Source of the DNA: Dendrocalamus latiflorus | Taxonomy: Eukaryota > Streptophyta > Magnoliopsida > Poales > Poaceae | DNA length: 64,000 nucleotides | Assembly (NCBI GenBank): GCA_017311315.1 | Contig: CM029626.1 | Location: 29,622,672 to 29,686,671 of the forward strand | Reading direction: 5' to 3' | Shown here: piece after piece, positions 12,395 through 22,604 of the stretch | Layout: the number at the start of each line of letters is the position of its first letter | Position numbering within the stretch: the stretch's first letter is position 1 | Made by a program: the position numbers and the translations under genes | Notes under the pieces: generated by a model | What the model was told of the DNA's origin: nothing | Database searches by the model: none | What the model saw: the letters and a program-made list of their open reading frames with translations, nothing else

Positions 12395-12961
12395 AAGAGC
12401 CCCAAGCTTAAACTTTTACTTGTCCTCAAGTAAATGGCATGATATTATCGAACCCGGACGACAAGTCATATGGTAAAAGACTAGTTAAATGCATGTAATA
12501 AGTCAAGAGACATACAACAATGCGAAATGTGATTATCTAACTTGAGTTTTGAGAACCATCCGAAATGAGAATGAATCAAGCAAAGATCTCAAATGATAAC
12601 TATAGCATTTAACCAAATCAAGTTACACATAAGTGTCGAAATGCACTAAGTGATCACATGAATCCAACCAAAATTGTAAAGCATCGGAACTAGGTATAAC
12701 ATCAAGAATAAGCATAGCAAAGGATTGTGCTAAGGCATATGTTATTTGAGACAAAGAGACTAATACTTGCATGATATTTATGAAAAAGCCCACACTTGAG
12801 CCATGATACCTAATTTTTGTTGATTTTTAGCAAATTCAAAACACAATGGGCACTTGTGCCACTTATTCAAACCCTTGGGCAAACTTTGCCGCTTATTCAC
12901 ACTCACACTTCACTTGGGCAAAACATTGCCACTTATTCAACACATTTCCAAAACAATGTGA
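12395..12961 (-). repeat. Partial second internal region of the Athila-like element
   Basis: Matches 2427-2477 plus 7058-7572 of the first internal region, without the solo LTR inserted there. It stops abruptly at about 12961, where LTR sequence begins. The two sides share only a couple of bases (ac), as expected for a deletion by illegitimate recombination. Confidence 0.75.
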
Positions 12962-13278
12962 CTTTCTAGGGTTTACAAGAAGGTCCTTCCCCATTTCATA
13001 TCTTCTGTTCTGGCCCTTCTGAGCTCCGATTTCATCGCGGAAAGATCCTACGCATTTGTGTTGACGCGTACATCTGTACGGAGCAGTCCCGAAATGCCAA
13101 ATTTGTCGTTTATGCGCCTTGATCGCGCCGACCTGCGGAAAAGCACAAAAAAATGTAAAATGATCCGAATTGAGCAATTAATTATAGAAAAGCGTGTAAA
13201 TGATGATAAATGATCCCAAAATGAGAAAAATAAGAGGGTAAAATGGCATGTAAATATATGCAAATATGACGCACGTCA
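12961..13278 (-). repeat. LTR copy c, truncated 5' LTR of the composite
   Basis: Corresponds to about 2110-2426 of copy a, so only the first ~318 bases (minus-strand sense) of the LTR survive. It ends TGACGTGCGTCAT on the minus strand (one base different from copies a and b) and is followed by aagag, the duplication also found at 195-199. Confidence 0.75.
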
Positions 13279-13283
13279 AAGAG

Positions 13284-14660
13284 CCAAGCTAAAATCACAT
13301 GAGAAGTAAATTGGCATTTAAAAAGACAAAAGGGTATAAATCGGCATTTAAAAAGACAAAAGGGTAAAGTGCTTTCCTTATGCTTTTGTTTACATACCTT
13401 GTTTTTGTAGCTTTAATTTTGAATTTAGAAGAAACCTTTCATCAATTTTGGTGTCCTCGTCTGGTTGTTGAGGAATGGGGACATCTGTGTCCACGTCTAG
13501 TCATAGGTCCTCAGCAAGTGTTGCTACTTCTTCTTCTTCTTGCCCCTCCTGATGGACAAATCAGTTTCAACCACCTAAAGAGTAGCTTCCTTCTCGATCA
13601 TAGGTTCTGCTGCTGCAGTCTCCTTCACAAAAGATACAAAATTCTTCCAGTTCTCCTTTTTGAGCTTAACAAAGCCACAAGAGCTTACGACAACAGGATC
13701 TTAAAGATGAGGCCAATCTTCAATTACCTTTACACATTCTTCCCTTTCTTTGGTGGATACATGTACCAAGATACGAGGAGCCTCTATATCGAGTGATGGA
13801 GCCTTCTTGTAAAGGAGTTTGACTTGGATGTCAATCTCCTCCAATGAAAGATCTGCATAGACAGATAAAACCATTAACAATCAAAACTCATAATTTAACC
13901 AAAAAAGGGCGTTTGATCACTATTTACCATCCTCGTAGTCCCTGGTCGTGTCCTTGGCCCCCCGAGTACATCCACATAGGATGTACTCATTTCTTCAGAG
14001 GACTGATACGACGAGTGATGAAGTCCTTCACCACATGCTAGCCGGTAAGCCCCTTTTCCCTTATGTCTTTTATAGCTTGGATATAGGGGCTATCCGAGTA
14101 AGGTCCTTGGTGATCGAATTCTAGGAAGAGTTCTTCTCCGTAGCCTTTTCCACAAAAGAAAGGCTATCTTCACTGGTCATCTATCAGTAGAACCACTTCT
14201 TTTTTTAATTTAGCCACGACGACCGAATGAACATCTAGATGTACTCTTTTGTCTTACGATCATGGAGCTTCAAACCACAGCTCTTAGCAATTTCAGTTTG
14301 TCTACTCATTTTGTAATAGTACTGAAAGAGTTGTAGATCTAGAGGAATTCCCTAATAAGCTTCACACAAATACATGAACACGCTAAGCACGGTGATGGAA
14401 TTGGGAACCAGGTTCATCAACTCCACACCAAATTGCTCGAGTACGAGTGTGAGGAATGGGTGGGCAGTTAGTCAAAGGCCACACTCATAGTAGGCCTACA
14501 ACATCGGAATTTGCCCAATCTCCCCTGATGAACAATGTTATCTACCAGCCTTGATCCACTTCACAAACTTCCTCAAAGGGATCTTCTCAGCTGCGACCAA
14601 TGCCTTCATCTTAGTAGCATCCATCTCTGATACCACCCAAGGAGAGGAAGATTTCGTCAT
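13284..14660 (-). pseudogene. Antisense gypsy-transposon-type (Transposase_28-like) pseudogene
   Basis: On the minus strand a start (MTKSSS) at 14660 opens a frame that, despite many stops and frame changes, keeps a recognisable block at about 14450-13930. This block has HPFLTLVLEQFGVELMNLVPN, then VFMYLCEAY, a KKWFY box, and ITRRISPLK-type residues. The order (hydrophobic helix, L-x-PN-S, F-x-LCEA-x-LG, W-x-KKWFY) is that of the 'putative gypsy type transposon' family carried antisense by Tat-lineage elements. Near 13290-13360 the minus strand shows a pyrimidine tract and TTTTAG acceptor-like end, suggesting an intron before the exon that continues at 199-1. Many stops show it is dead. At 13311-13370 there are two copies of a 30-bp unit starting TCGGCATTTAAAAAGAC. 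Confidence 0.6.
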
Positions 14661-15039
14661 ATTCTTTAGGGAATTGGTTTGGATTTGGAAAAATCGAAGA
14701 AAGGGGATAATTTGGTTGGCAGTGGAAAACTCGAAGGGCGCTGGAGTACAAGGGGAAGTAAGAATCTCAAAGGTTACCCCACGATAAGTTTTTATAGCCG
14801 TATGAATCAGTTACTAATCTTGGGAACTGAACGGTTACTACCTCTTCAGGAACCGCTCCAACAGACATATTGGCGAAAGTCGGTTGGAATTCTTAAATTC
14901 CTCTATTCGAAATCGACGTGTTTTTACAACTCGAGTGAAATTACCTTCTTGACTAAGTTCACTTCTTGCCAAAAAGAGATCAAAAAGGCTTTGCTTTCGA
15001 TCCTTGCTCATCTACGACTTCTCTCTATCAAGTAAGTTA

Positions 15040-15785
15040 TTTTCATTTCAAGTTGTGGGGTTAGATTATGAGATATAATAATTCTTTAATTATTATTTAT
15101 CTGTAAATGATATTATTACGTCATTATACTCCATGAATTTACGTCATTATACTCCATGAATATGGCCCTTATTCATAAGGGAGAAACTTACCCAGGTGAT
15201 TGTAAGTCCTACAACCACCTCCTGGTTGTAAGTCTTTCTATGACCGCTTTATGATTATAAGTCTTTCTACGAGTATAGCATGGTCGTAAGTCATTCTATG
15301 ACCACTTTATGGTCGTAAACTCTCCTACGACTAAACTAACTTCGACTAGCTTGTCTACAATAGCCTGCCACATCATAGGACTATTTGACAAGGTAGTTAG
15401 CATGCGTACTTATTCTTTGAAATAACTGCGCATAACTTCTCTCTGGCGACAACCATCGGACGGCAAAGAGGCCACACGTCTCTGACAATAACTTCCACGG
15501 TGGTTACTCATTTGAAGCATTAAGGCGTCTCTTGGCATTGAACAACCGCCACCCTTTCACATGCTATTTAAGGGTTGACGTTAGGGAGAATATAGACGGA
15601 AGGAGCGTAAGACATTCTGCATTACTTTCTTTTCTAATTGTAATTAGTTCACTGAGTAATAGCCACACAATAATAGGGTTATTATTCTCCTAGGAGAAGG
15701 ATTAAACCTATATAAAATCCATGTGTCTTTCTGTGCGATTGTAGCTAGGTCATTGAGAGATCCCCGAATCCAAATAATTATACGT
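15040..15785 (+). repeat. LTR-like remnant of an old Tat-type element
   Basis: AT-rich sequence with no ORF. It has an LTR-like sequence of features: CTATTTAAGG at about 15566, a purine-rich leader, CTATATAAAATCC at about 15709, then GAGAGATCCCCGAATCC and ATCGGTATTAGAACA. This 3' portion resembles the ends of Tat/Grande-type LTRs. It lies downstream, on the plus strand, of an antisense ORF remnant, which is the normal Tat order. No second LTR, primer-binding site or target duplication was found, so the borders are approximate. The stretch 15786-15976 shows nothing identifiable. Confidence 0.4.
15116..15161 (+). repeat. 23-bp direct tandem duplication
   Basis: Two exact adjacent copies of a 23-bp unit beginning TTACGTCATTATACTCC lie within the LTR-like remnant. 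Confidence 0.85.
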
Positions 15786-15981
15786 AAGATCGGTATTAGA
15801 ACACTGACAAAGCTAAAAAAAAGCCAAAGCCTTGGAACTTTGGAAGCACACTCAAGCAATAACACCAGCACAACTCAAACAGATGTGTGATGAATTCTAG
15901 GATACAGCTCGCACTATGGTGGCCAGAAAAGAAATTAACTATTTATGCAAATCTGATTGGAAGTTACTCTTCCATCGATAG

Positions 15982-16228
15982 TGTTGTAGGGGTGGCCCCA
16001 CCGAAGCCCAGCAGGCCTATTGAGAGAATGTAAGGCCCAAAAGGGGACATGTATAGTGACATGGGTACCCCTGAGGGAAGTACTCATGTGTAAGGGTATA
16101 ATTATAAAAGCACTCTCCATGTGGATATATATATATGACATAGGCCATGGGGAGGAGGGCGAAGCCATCCTTACTCACCTAACTCCCCACTACCATACTC
16201 TCTCTCTGTTTGGTCTGTAACCACAACA
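15982..16228 (+). repeat. 5' LTR of the Tat-type element
   Basis: 247 bp, TGTTGTAGGGG...CCACAACA. A run of alternating TA at about 16118-16134 may act as the TATA region. It matches 26744-27009 apart from scattered substitutions and microsatellite length changes (TA and CT runs). Confidence 0.9.
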
Positions 16229-16230
16229 GT

Positions 16231-16249
16231 TGGCGCCGTCCGTGGGGAC
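16231..16249 (+). other. Primer-binding site of the Tat-type element
   Basis: TGGCGCCGTCCGTGGGGAC starts two bases after the 5' LTR. The first eight bases match the complement of the tRNA-Asp acceptor end, while the rest diverges from tRNA-Asp. This variant form recurs in Tat-lineage elements. The actual primer tRNA is not certain. Confidence 0.7.
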
Positions 16250-16280
16250 GACAAGAGCAAGCCTCCAGGTATGAAGGAGG

Positions 16281-17890
16281 ATGGCACCAAAGAAAGCTTC
16301 ACCGACGGCGGCGAAGAAGAAGGCGGAAGCAACGAAGTCTCGCGTTAGCACTAGGGCTTCGGCTTTAGCAGCCGCAGGTACGGGCGGTGGTGCAGGTGCG
16401 ACCGTGAACACCGGCGTTCACGACGCGACACCCAACCCCGCCACCGACGTGACGCCTAACCCCGCCACCGACGCGACGCCAGACCCCACCAGCACCGCCC
16501 CGACGACCAACCCCGGCGATGGCAACGAAGGCGCATCTGTTTCCCCACCCGGCGCAGAAGCGGTGAATGGTCCCAACGGCGACGCGGACCTCGTCACCGG
16601 CTCCAGGGTCCTCCAGGACAACGCGGCGGGCAGCCTGGGCGCACAGGCCGTGCTCACCGTCGTGCCGGTAGTATCGCCAAGCGCACCGACGGCCCCAGCC
16701 ACGTCCGCGGTGGAGGCTACCCTGCTGGCGGCCCTTAGCGCGTTTCAGCGGGAGCTAACAGAGCTCCGCAGAGCTGTGCGAGACATGCAAGAGGCTCGGA
16801 GCCAACATGCCCCCCCGGCGGTGGCATCCGAACCCGCTCTGGAGAGGGCGGATAGCCGCGACGCCCCTACGTCTAGTCGTGTCCCATTGCAGCACGTAGA
16901 CCCGGAGTCCCCGCTCTCCGCGGGCCTACAGCAGGCGGCATGGCCGGAAGACTTGAAGTTCCCGAACGTCATCGAGGCATACAAGGGCGACTCCGACCCG
17001 CGAGAATTCGTGCGCGTGTATGAGACCGCTATCGAAGCCGCTGGCGGAGACGACACCACGAAGGCAAAAGGACTCCCTCTCGCGTTACAAGGGGTGGCGC
17101 TATCCTGGTTCTTCACCATTGAACCACAGTCCATCTACGCGTGGGAACAGATCTGCGACCGACTCTACAACAACTTCTAGGGAAACTACATCGAGCGTGT
17201 CGATGCGAACCAGCTCTTCGCAGTCAAGCAAAAACCTGAGGAAAGGCTCCGGGATTACTTCAAGCGCTTCACGAAAGTGCGTTGCCAGGTCAAGGACGTC
17301 AACGAAACAACCGTCATCAATGCAGCAATACAAGGCCTCCGACCGGGACCGATGGCCGAATACAACGCACGCAAGCCCATTAAGACGGTCGCGAAGCTCT
17401 TCGACAAGATGGAACAGTACGCCAGAGCGGAAGAGGTCGCGCGGCGGCGACACGGCGATGACTCCGATACCAACAAGGCGGAAGGCTCGGCAAAGAGCGA
17501 AGGCTCGCGAAGCAGGGCTCTTCGAAGGGTAAACGCAAGCAGGAGCCGCCGAAGGGCGCTTCCGAACGCAAAGACCCCCAACACAATGACCCGTCAGGCG
17601 ATAGGCCCAAGCGTGACCAAAGCAAGTCCAGGAAACCTCGTTACGTCTTTGATATCGAGGGTGGCGCCGAAGATAACGCCTCCGCAGGTCGCGGAGGCAG
17701 AGGGCGCCGGGGCCGGGGACGGGGGCGTGGCCGGGGTCGCGACGACAGAACCCGCGAAGAGTACAACGACCAGCACCACGGGTAGTGGTGCAAAATTCAC
17801 GGCCGAGGCAACCATGACACGCGTACTTGCGCCACTATAGCAGCGCTCCGCCAGAGCGTCGCCAGGGATAAAAACCCGAAGGCACGCTCG
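16281..17890 (+). pseudogene. gag: gag of the Tat-type element, broken by stops and a frameshift
   Basis: It starts MAPKKAS at 16281, 52 bases after the LTR. The first ~200 codons encode an Ala/Pro/Thr-rich spacer with short repeats (NPATD). From about 16940 a capsid-like core follows: FPNVIEAYKGDSDPREFV, then ALQGVALSWF and WEQICDRLYNNF. This is the Retrotrans_gag arrangement of Tat elements. A TAG stop (17178-17180) interrupts it, and the frame continues with VDANQLFAVKQKPEERLRDY and AAIQGLRPGP. After about 17520 the match moves to another frame encoding an Arg/Gly-rich tract, a stop near 17785, and a knuckle-like CX2HX4HX4C (CKIHGRGNHDTRTC). At least one stop and one shift mean that no full Gag is made without readthrough. 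Confidence 0.75.
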
Positions 17891-18176
17891 CCCATCGTGG
17901 CCCACATCCAACACCCCCAGGACCAAGGAATGCAGCCCCAGGAAGGCCTCCTGCGAATTTAGGCACATGTGCAACAGCCTCGGGAGGGCCTCCTGCAGTT
18001 ACAAGCCCTGGAAGGAGCCCAGCGCAGGATCATAAACGTCATTTCCGGAGGTTCCTCGTTGGAGTTCGCCTCGGCGCGGCAACGAAAGGCCTACGCGAGG
18101 AGGTTGCATCACGTCGCGGCATACCCAGCGCAGGCGCCGCCAGAGTGGGCACAGCACGAAGTCACATTCACGCCCG

Positions 18177-18665
18177 TTGACGCTGAGGGCGTGGACTTTC
18201 CCCCACCAAGGCCCTCTGGTCGTCCGGGTCCTCATAGCAAGATGCGAGGTCAGGCGTGTTCTGGTCGATGGGGGAAGCTCCGCGAACATCCTGTTCGTCG
18301 CGGTCTTCGACCAGATGGGGATCCCTCGGAGTCGATTGGGCCCTTCAGGCATCCCGTTGCAAGGCTTTGGAGGGCAGCCTTTGCGCGCTTTGGGCCAGAT
18401 ATGCCTCCAAGTCTTCTTCGGCCAAAACGACAATGTGAGGAGCAAAGACGCCATCTTTGACGTGGTCGACATCGCATACCCCTACAACGCCATATTGGGG
18501 CGGCCGCTCCTGAATACTCTCGGGGCAGTTCCGCACCACGGCTTCCTGTGCATGAAGCTTCCCGTACCGCGGGCCATCATCATCGTCCATGGCAACCAAG
18601 ACATGGCTCGGCGCATAGAGCTTGGCACCAGGGGTCCATGCCACGCGGCTCGCCAAGGCACCTAG
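18177..18665 (+). pseudogene. Retropepsin-like protease domain of the Tat-type element
   Basis: The frame contains VLVDGGSSANILF at about 18260-18300, the aspartic-protease active-site form DGGSSAN used in many plant Ty3/gypsy proteases. It is followed by YNAILGRPLLNTLGAV, the C-terminal conserved ILGRP-type box. It lies in the same phase as gag but is separated from it by stops. The frame stops at 18665 and no reverse transcriptase follows. The domain looks nearly complete, but only as part of a truncated polyprotein. Confidence 0.7.
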
Positions 18666-18944
18666 GCCGGGTGGGCAGGTACGGAGCCCCCGAGCGCCCC
18701 CGGAGAGTGTCTCGCGCTCCTCGGGCACAAAGTTGTCCCAGCAGCAGCGATTCGTCGGCAGTCGCCCCCGTCCTCATAGCGGTTAGTGGTCGGTATCCCC
18801 CTTTTTTGTAATTGCTCACCCGCGCAAACGGGAATTTAATAAAGTGCATCGTTCATGCAAATTCTCTCATTTTCATACCAAAAGCGCGCGAAGGGTTACC
18901 TTCGTGTGCACTATGCATGAGCATGAATAAAGACGCGTGGGGGG

Positions 18945-19735
18945 ACACCTCCGCACGCAGTCTACGGACTCTAAATAAGACGTAGCGTCGAGGTCCGCCT
19001 CCGCACGCACTCTACGGAGTATAAATAAGACGTAGCGACGAGGTCCGCCTCCGCACGCAATTTCACCGCCCGCAACGCGCAGAGGCTCGCCTCCGCGCAT
19101 AGTCTACGGACTCTAAATAAAACGTAGCGCCGAGGTCCGCGTCCGCACGCACTCTATGGAGTATAAATAAGACGTAGCGATGAGGTCCGCCTCCGCACGC
19201 AATTTCACCACCCGCACTCTAAATAAGACGTGGATGTCGATCCCACGCACTCTCCGGAGTATAAAAAAGACGCGGATGCTATCCCTGCGCACTCTACGGA
19301 GTATAAACAAGACGCGAACCCCGCGCACGCATGGGCGTTGCCCCAGTGCGTACTCTTCGGAGTATAAATAAGAAGTGGATGCCAATCCCACGCACTCTCC
19401 GGAGTATAAAAAAGACGTGGATGCTATCCCTGCGCACTCTACGGAGTATAAACAAGACGCGAACCCCGCGCACGCATGGGCGTTCCCCCAGTGCGTACTC
19501 TTTGGAGTATAAATAAGACGTGGATGTCGATCCCACACGCTCTCCGGAGTATAAAAAAGACGCGGATGCTATCCCTGCGCACTCTACGGAGTATAAACAA
19601 GACGCGAACCCCACGCACGCATGGGCGTTGTCTCAGTGCGTGCTCTTCAGAGTACAAACAAGACATGGATGTTGGCCCCACGTACTCAGGAGTGTAAAAA
19701 AGGACGCAGAGGTTACCCCGGCAAATTCTACGGAG
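18945..19735 (+). repeat. Higher-order tandem array, ~48-bp subunits in 145-bp units
   Basis: Three well-aligned 145-bp units start at 19269, 19414 and 19559, and a diverged fourth starts at about 19702. Each unit holds three ~48-bp subunits, each with a box of the form GGAGTATAAAnAAGACG. The flanking part (18945-19240) has looser repeats of the same subunit with CTCCGCACGC. Every subunit therefore carries a TATA-like GTATAAA on the plus strand. Tandem arrays in the 3' part of Tat elements are a known source of satellite repeats. Confidence 0.85.
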
Positions 19736-19892
19736 TGCCAAGTGCACCACGGGGGCCCACTCCCACGCGCAGCCCGCGAGGTACAAGGCGACGCGTCAGA
19801 GGCTAGCTCCCGCGTGAGCGCACCCACGAGCAAAAAACACCAGAGGCTGTCCTTGCGTAATCTTAGGAAGGAGCGCTCGCGCATCTACCTCG

Positions 19893-21125
19893 ACTAGGGC
19901 GCTAGCTCCGCCGCCACCACTTCGAAGGGTAGGGGACGGAGCGCTCGTGCTGCTACTTCGACTAAGGCGCCAGCTCCGCCACCACCACTTCGAAGGGTAG
20001 GGGACGGCGCGCTCGCGCCGCGCGCCGCTACCTCGACTAAGGCGCCAGCTCTGCCGCCACCACTTCGAAGGGTAGGGGACGGAGCGCTCACGCCGCTACT
20101 TCGACTAAGGCGCCAGCTCCGCCACCACCACTTTGAAGGGTAGGGGACGGAGCGCTCGCGCCGCTACCTCGACTAAGGCGCCAGCTCCGCCGCCACCACT
20201 TTGAAGGGTAGGGGACGGAGCGCTCGCGCCGCTACCTCGACTAAGGCGCCAGCTCCGCCGCCACCACTTTGAAGGGTAGGGGACGGAGCGCTCGCGCCGC
20301 TACTTCGGCTAGGGCGCCAGCTTCGCCGCCGCCGTTTCGAAGGGTCGGGGACGGAGTGCTCGCACGTCTACTTCGCCTAGGCGCCAGCTCCGTTGTCACC
20401 ACATCGAAGGGTAGGGGACGAAGCACTCACGCGTCTACTTCGACTAGGCGCCAACTCCATTGCCACCACTTCGAAGGGTAGGGGACGGAGCGCTCGCGCG
20501 TCTACTTCGACTACGCGCCGGCTCCGTTGCCACCACTTCGAAGGGTAGGGGACGGAGCGCTCGCGCCGCTAATTCGACTAAGGCGCCAGCTCCGCCGCCA
20601 CCACTTCGAAGGGTAGGGGACGGAGCGCTCGTGCCGCTACTTCGACTAAGGCGCCAGCTCCGCCGCCACCACTTTGAAGGGTAGGGGACGGAGCGCTCGC
20701 GCCGCTACTTCGGCTAGGGCGCCAGCTTCGCCGCCGCCGCTTCAAAGGCCGGGGACGGAGCGCTCGCGCGTCTACTTCGACTAGGCGCCAGCTCCGTTGT
20801 CACCACTTCGAAGGGTAGGGGACGAAGCACTCGCGCGTCTACTTCGACTAGACGCCAACTCCGTTGCCACCACTTCGAAGGGTAGGGGACGGAGCGCTTA
20901 CGTGTCTACTTCGACTACGCGCCGGCTCCGTTGCCACCACTTCGAATGGTAGGGGACGGAGCGCTCGTGCGTCTACTTCGACTAGGCGCCAGCTCTGCTG
21001 CCACCACTTCGAAGGGTAGGGGACAGAGCGCTCGCGCGTCTACTTCGACTAGGCGCCAGCTCCGCTGTCACCACTTCGAAGGGTAGAGGACAGAGCGCTC
21101 GCGCGTCTACTTCGACTAGGCGCCA
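19893..21125 (+). repeat. Tandem array 1, ~68-bp unit, about 18 copies
   Basis: The unit contains ACTTCGAAGGGTAGGGGACG, then GAGCGCTCGCG and CTAGGCGCCAGCTCC. Measured starts of the CTTCGAAGGG box at 19920, 19988, 20063, 20131, 20199 and 20267 give a 68-bp period (one unit is 75). The palindromes TTCGAA and GAGCGCTC recur in each unit. There is no coding sense; apparent open frames here are repeat artefacts. Confidence 0.9.
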
Positions 21126-21260
21126 CCCGGCGAAAGTCCAACCGGCAGGAGTCCAACCGGTGGGGGAGCGTCGCAGCATTGTACCATCGCAATGCTTCAA
21201 CACCCGCGCCGCGCCAAGCATGTTTCGCCACGTGGACGGCCTGGAGAAGGAACGTCGCAG
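21120..21260 (+). repeat. 140-bp direct repeat, left copy
   Basis: It follows tandem array 1 directly and is about 95% identical by eye to 26127-26266. The segment starts GCGCCA and contains GGCGAAAGTCCAACCGGCAG. Together with the arrays, the pair brackets the antisense gene. Confidence 0.85.
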
Positions 21261-21748
21261 TGCGGTTATTGCAACGACGCGTCTACCTCGATCACCCTGC
21301 ACTCGCAAGGCGCAAATCGTCGTATACGGGCGAGCGTAGTAACCTTCCGAGTTTACCATGGGACAGCGTAGCCGGAGGGGCGGAGATGCACTTCGCAAGT
21401 TCTAATCAAGACTATTCTTTGCATTCGCTAAGGACGCTTACAAAGGCGCATAAACACCTCCGGCGCACCAGGCCGCTACTCGCCAGGCTCATCCCTAACA
21501 TGCGTCCGTGCCGAGGCTCCACTCGAAGACGCCCGACCCGCCCAAAAATCCAGCGCTTCCTCGGCCCTTTGCCAGCGCCGAAGACACCATCGGGTCGCAA
21601 GGTCGGAGATTAGCAGCCGGCCCCGGCTGTGTAGCTGCTCGGGACAAGGGGGCAGGAATCAGAACAGCGGGGAAACAACTCCGTACTTTACCAAAAAAAA
21701 GAACCTGGGCTTCGGTTACAACGCACACCGAAACGCAACAGCCTCCCA
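21261..21748. other. GC-rich spacer, no gene seen
   Basis: It lies between the left 140-bp repeat and the end of the antisense gene. No motif or domain is recognisable in any frame. Confidence 0.4.
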
Positions 21749-22604
21749 TCACACCTGTGGGTTCGCGGTGTCCTCCGGGGCCGCAGCGCCATCCTCGTCA
21801 CGCCGTGGGACCTCGTCCAGAAACCGGCCAAGGTTTTCCTCGGCGTGTAAGTTATTCCGCAGCTCGACTATGGCTGCGGCCTTGCCGCAGTATTCCCATA
21901 TCCGCCCATGGAAGAACTTCATGGCGCGACGTATGGCGCGCACGGCGCCGGACATTACCCCACCCCCGGCGGGCATCGCCAGTCGAGGATCGACTAGCCC
22001 CGCAACATGTTCACAACCGCGGAGTCGCAGGAGGGCGCATGTCAGACATGACGCCACGTAGGCACAGTGGTTGCTGAAGATCGCCGCGGCGCCGCGTGCA
22101 ATGCCGGCCGCATCTCCAATCCACCGAAGTGACCGCGATAGGTCCTCGGGCCCGAAGGAGCGCGCCAGCACTTCAGCGACAAGCCCCTTAAGGGTGTCTT
22201 CCAGGGCCAACATGGCGTCCCAGGCAGCTACTGAAGCATCGCCCAAGGCTCGATCTCGCTCCGCGAGAGAGGCAGCAAGCTCGCTGTTTTCCCTCTCTAG
22301 CGCAGCAACTTGCTGCAGAAGGCCGTCCCGCTCTACAGCAGCTTCTTGCCGCACCGCTTCCGCGGCCAACACTCGCGCTGCGGCAACGAGCCCCTCGGTG
22401 CGCGTCTTCATCTCCGCGCACTGCAACTCCAGGCGGCGTATACGAGCATCCTGGGCGGAGTGCGCCCCTGTAGCTCCCTGCAGCTCGTCTTCGGCGGCCT
22501 GCAGCCTACTCCGTAGCGCTCCTTCCTCGCGAACGTGAGCAGCTCGCAGGGCCTGGGCCAACACGAGTGTCTGCGCGGCGCAGGAGTCAGCAAGCGCTAA
22601 ACGA
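21749..22604 (-). pseudogene. Antisense ORF, coiled-coil C-terminal block
   Basis: A minus-strand frame is open from the acceptor-like TTGCAG at about 22606 to a stop at 21749 (about 284 codons). The first ~150 residues are strongly helical, rich in Ala, Glu, Arg, Leu and Gln with heptad spacing (for example LQQVAALERENSELAASLAE), a clear coiled coil. The rest contains SLRWIGDAAGIARGAAAIF and a compact C-terminus ending TANPQV. Coiled-coil C-terminal regions are typical of the antisense ORFs of Tat elements; their function is unknown. This block itself is free of stops, but the upstream blocks are broken. Confidence 0.6.

Larger units (their letters stand above)
200..13278 (-). mobile_element. 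Athila-like Ty3/gypsy composite with three LTR copies
   Basis: The borders are set by the duplication aagag at 195-199 and 13279-13283 and by TG/CA ends. On the minus strand the order is: truncated LTR (13278-12961), internal fragment (12961-12395), full LTR (12394-10169), primer-binding site (10165-10148), internal region with one ORF (10147-2427), full LTR (2426-200). The primer-binding site complements the 3' end of plant tRNA-Asp, which is characteristic of the Athila lineage, and a TTTAAGCTTGGGG motif typical of the 3' internal part of such elements is present. No reverse transcriptase, RNase H or integrase is visible, so the element is non-autonomous. A 4.6 kb solo LTR (2478-7052) interrupts it. 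The tandem arrangement most simply reflects unequal recombination between LTRs plus a deletion at about 12961. Confidence 0.8.

Noticed and set aside
13380..13796. 138-codon plus-strand frame
   Set aside because: Opposite strand of the decayed antisense gypsy-type gene; the recognisable similarity is on the minus strand.
19113..21125. Open frames across the tandem arrays
   Set aside because: The periodic sequence without stops in some frames gives repetitive peptides (for example LRSINKTR units). They track the repeat period, not a protein.
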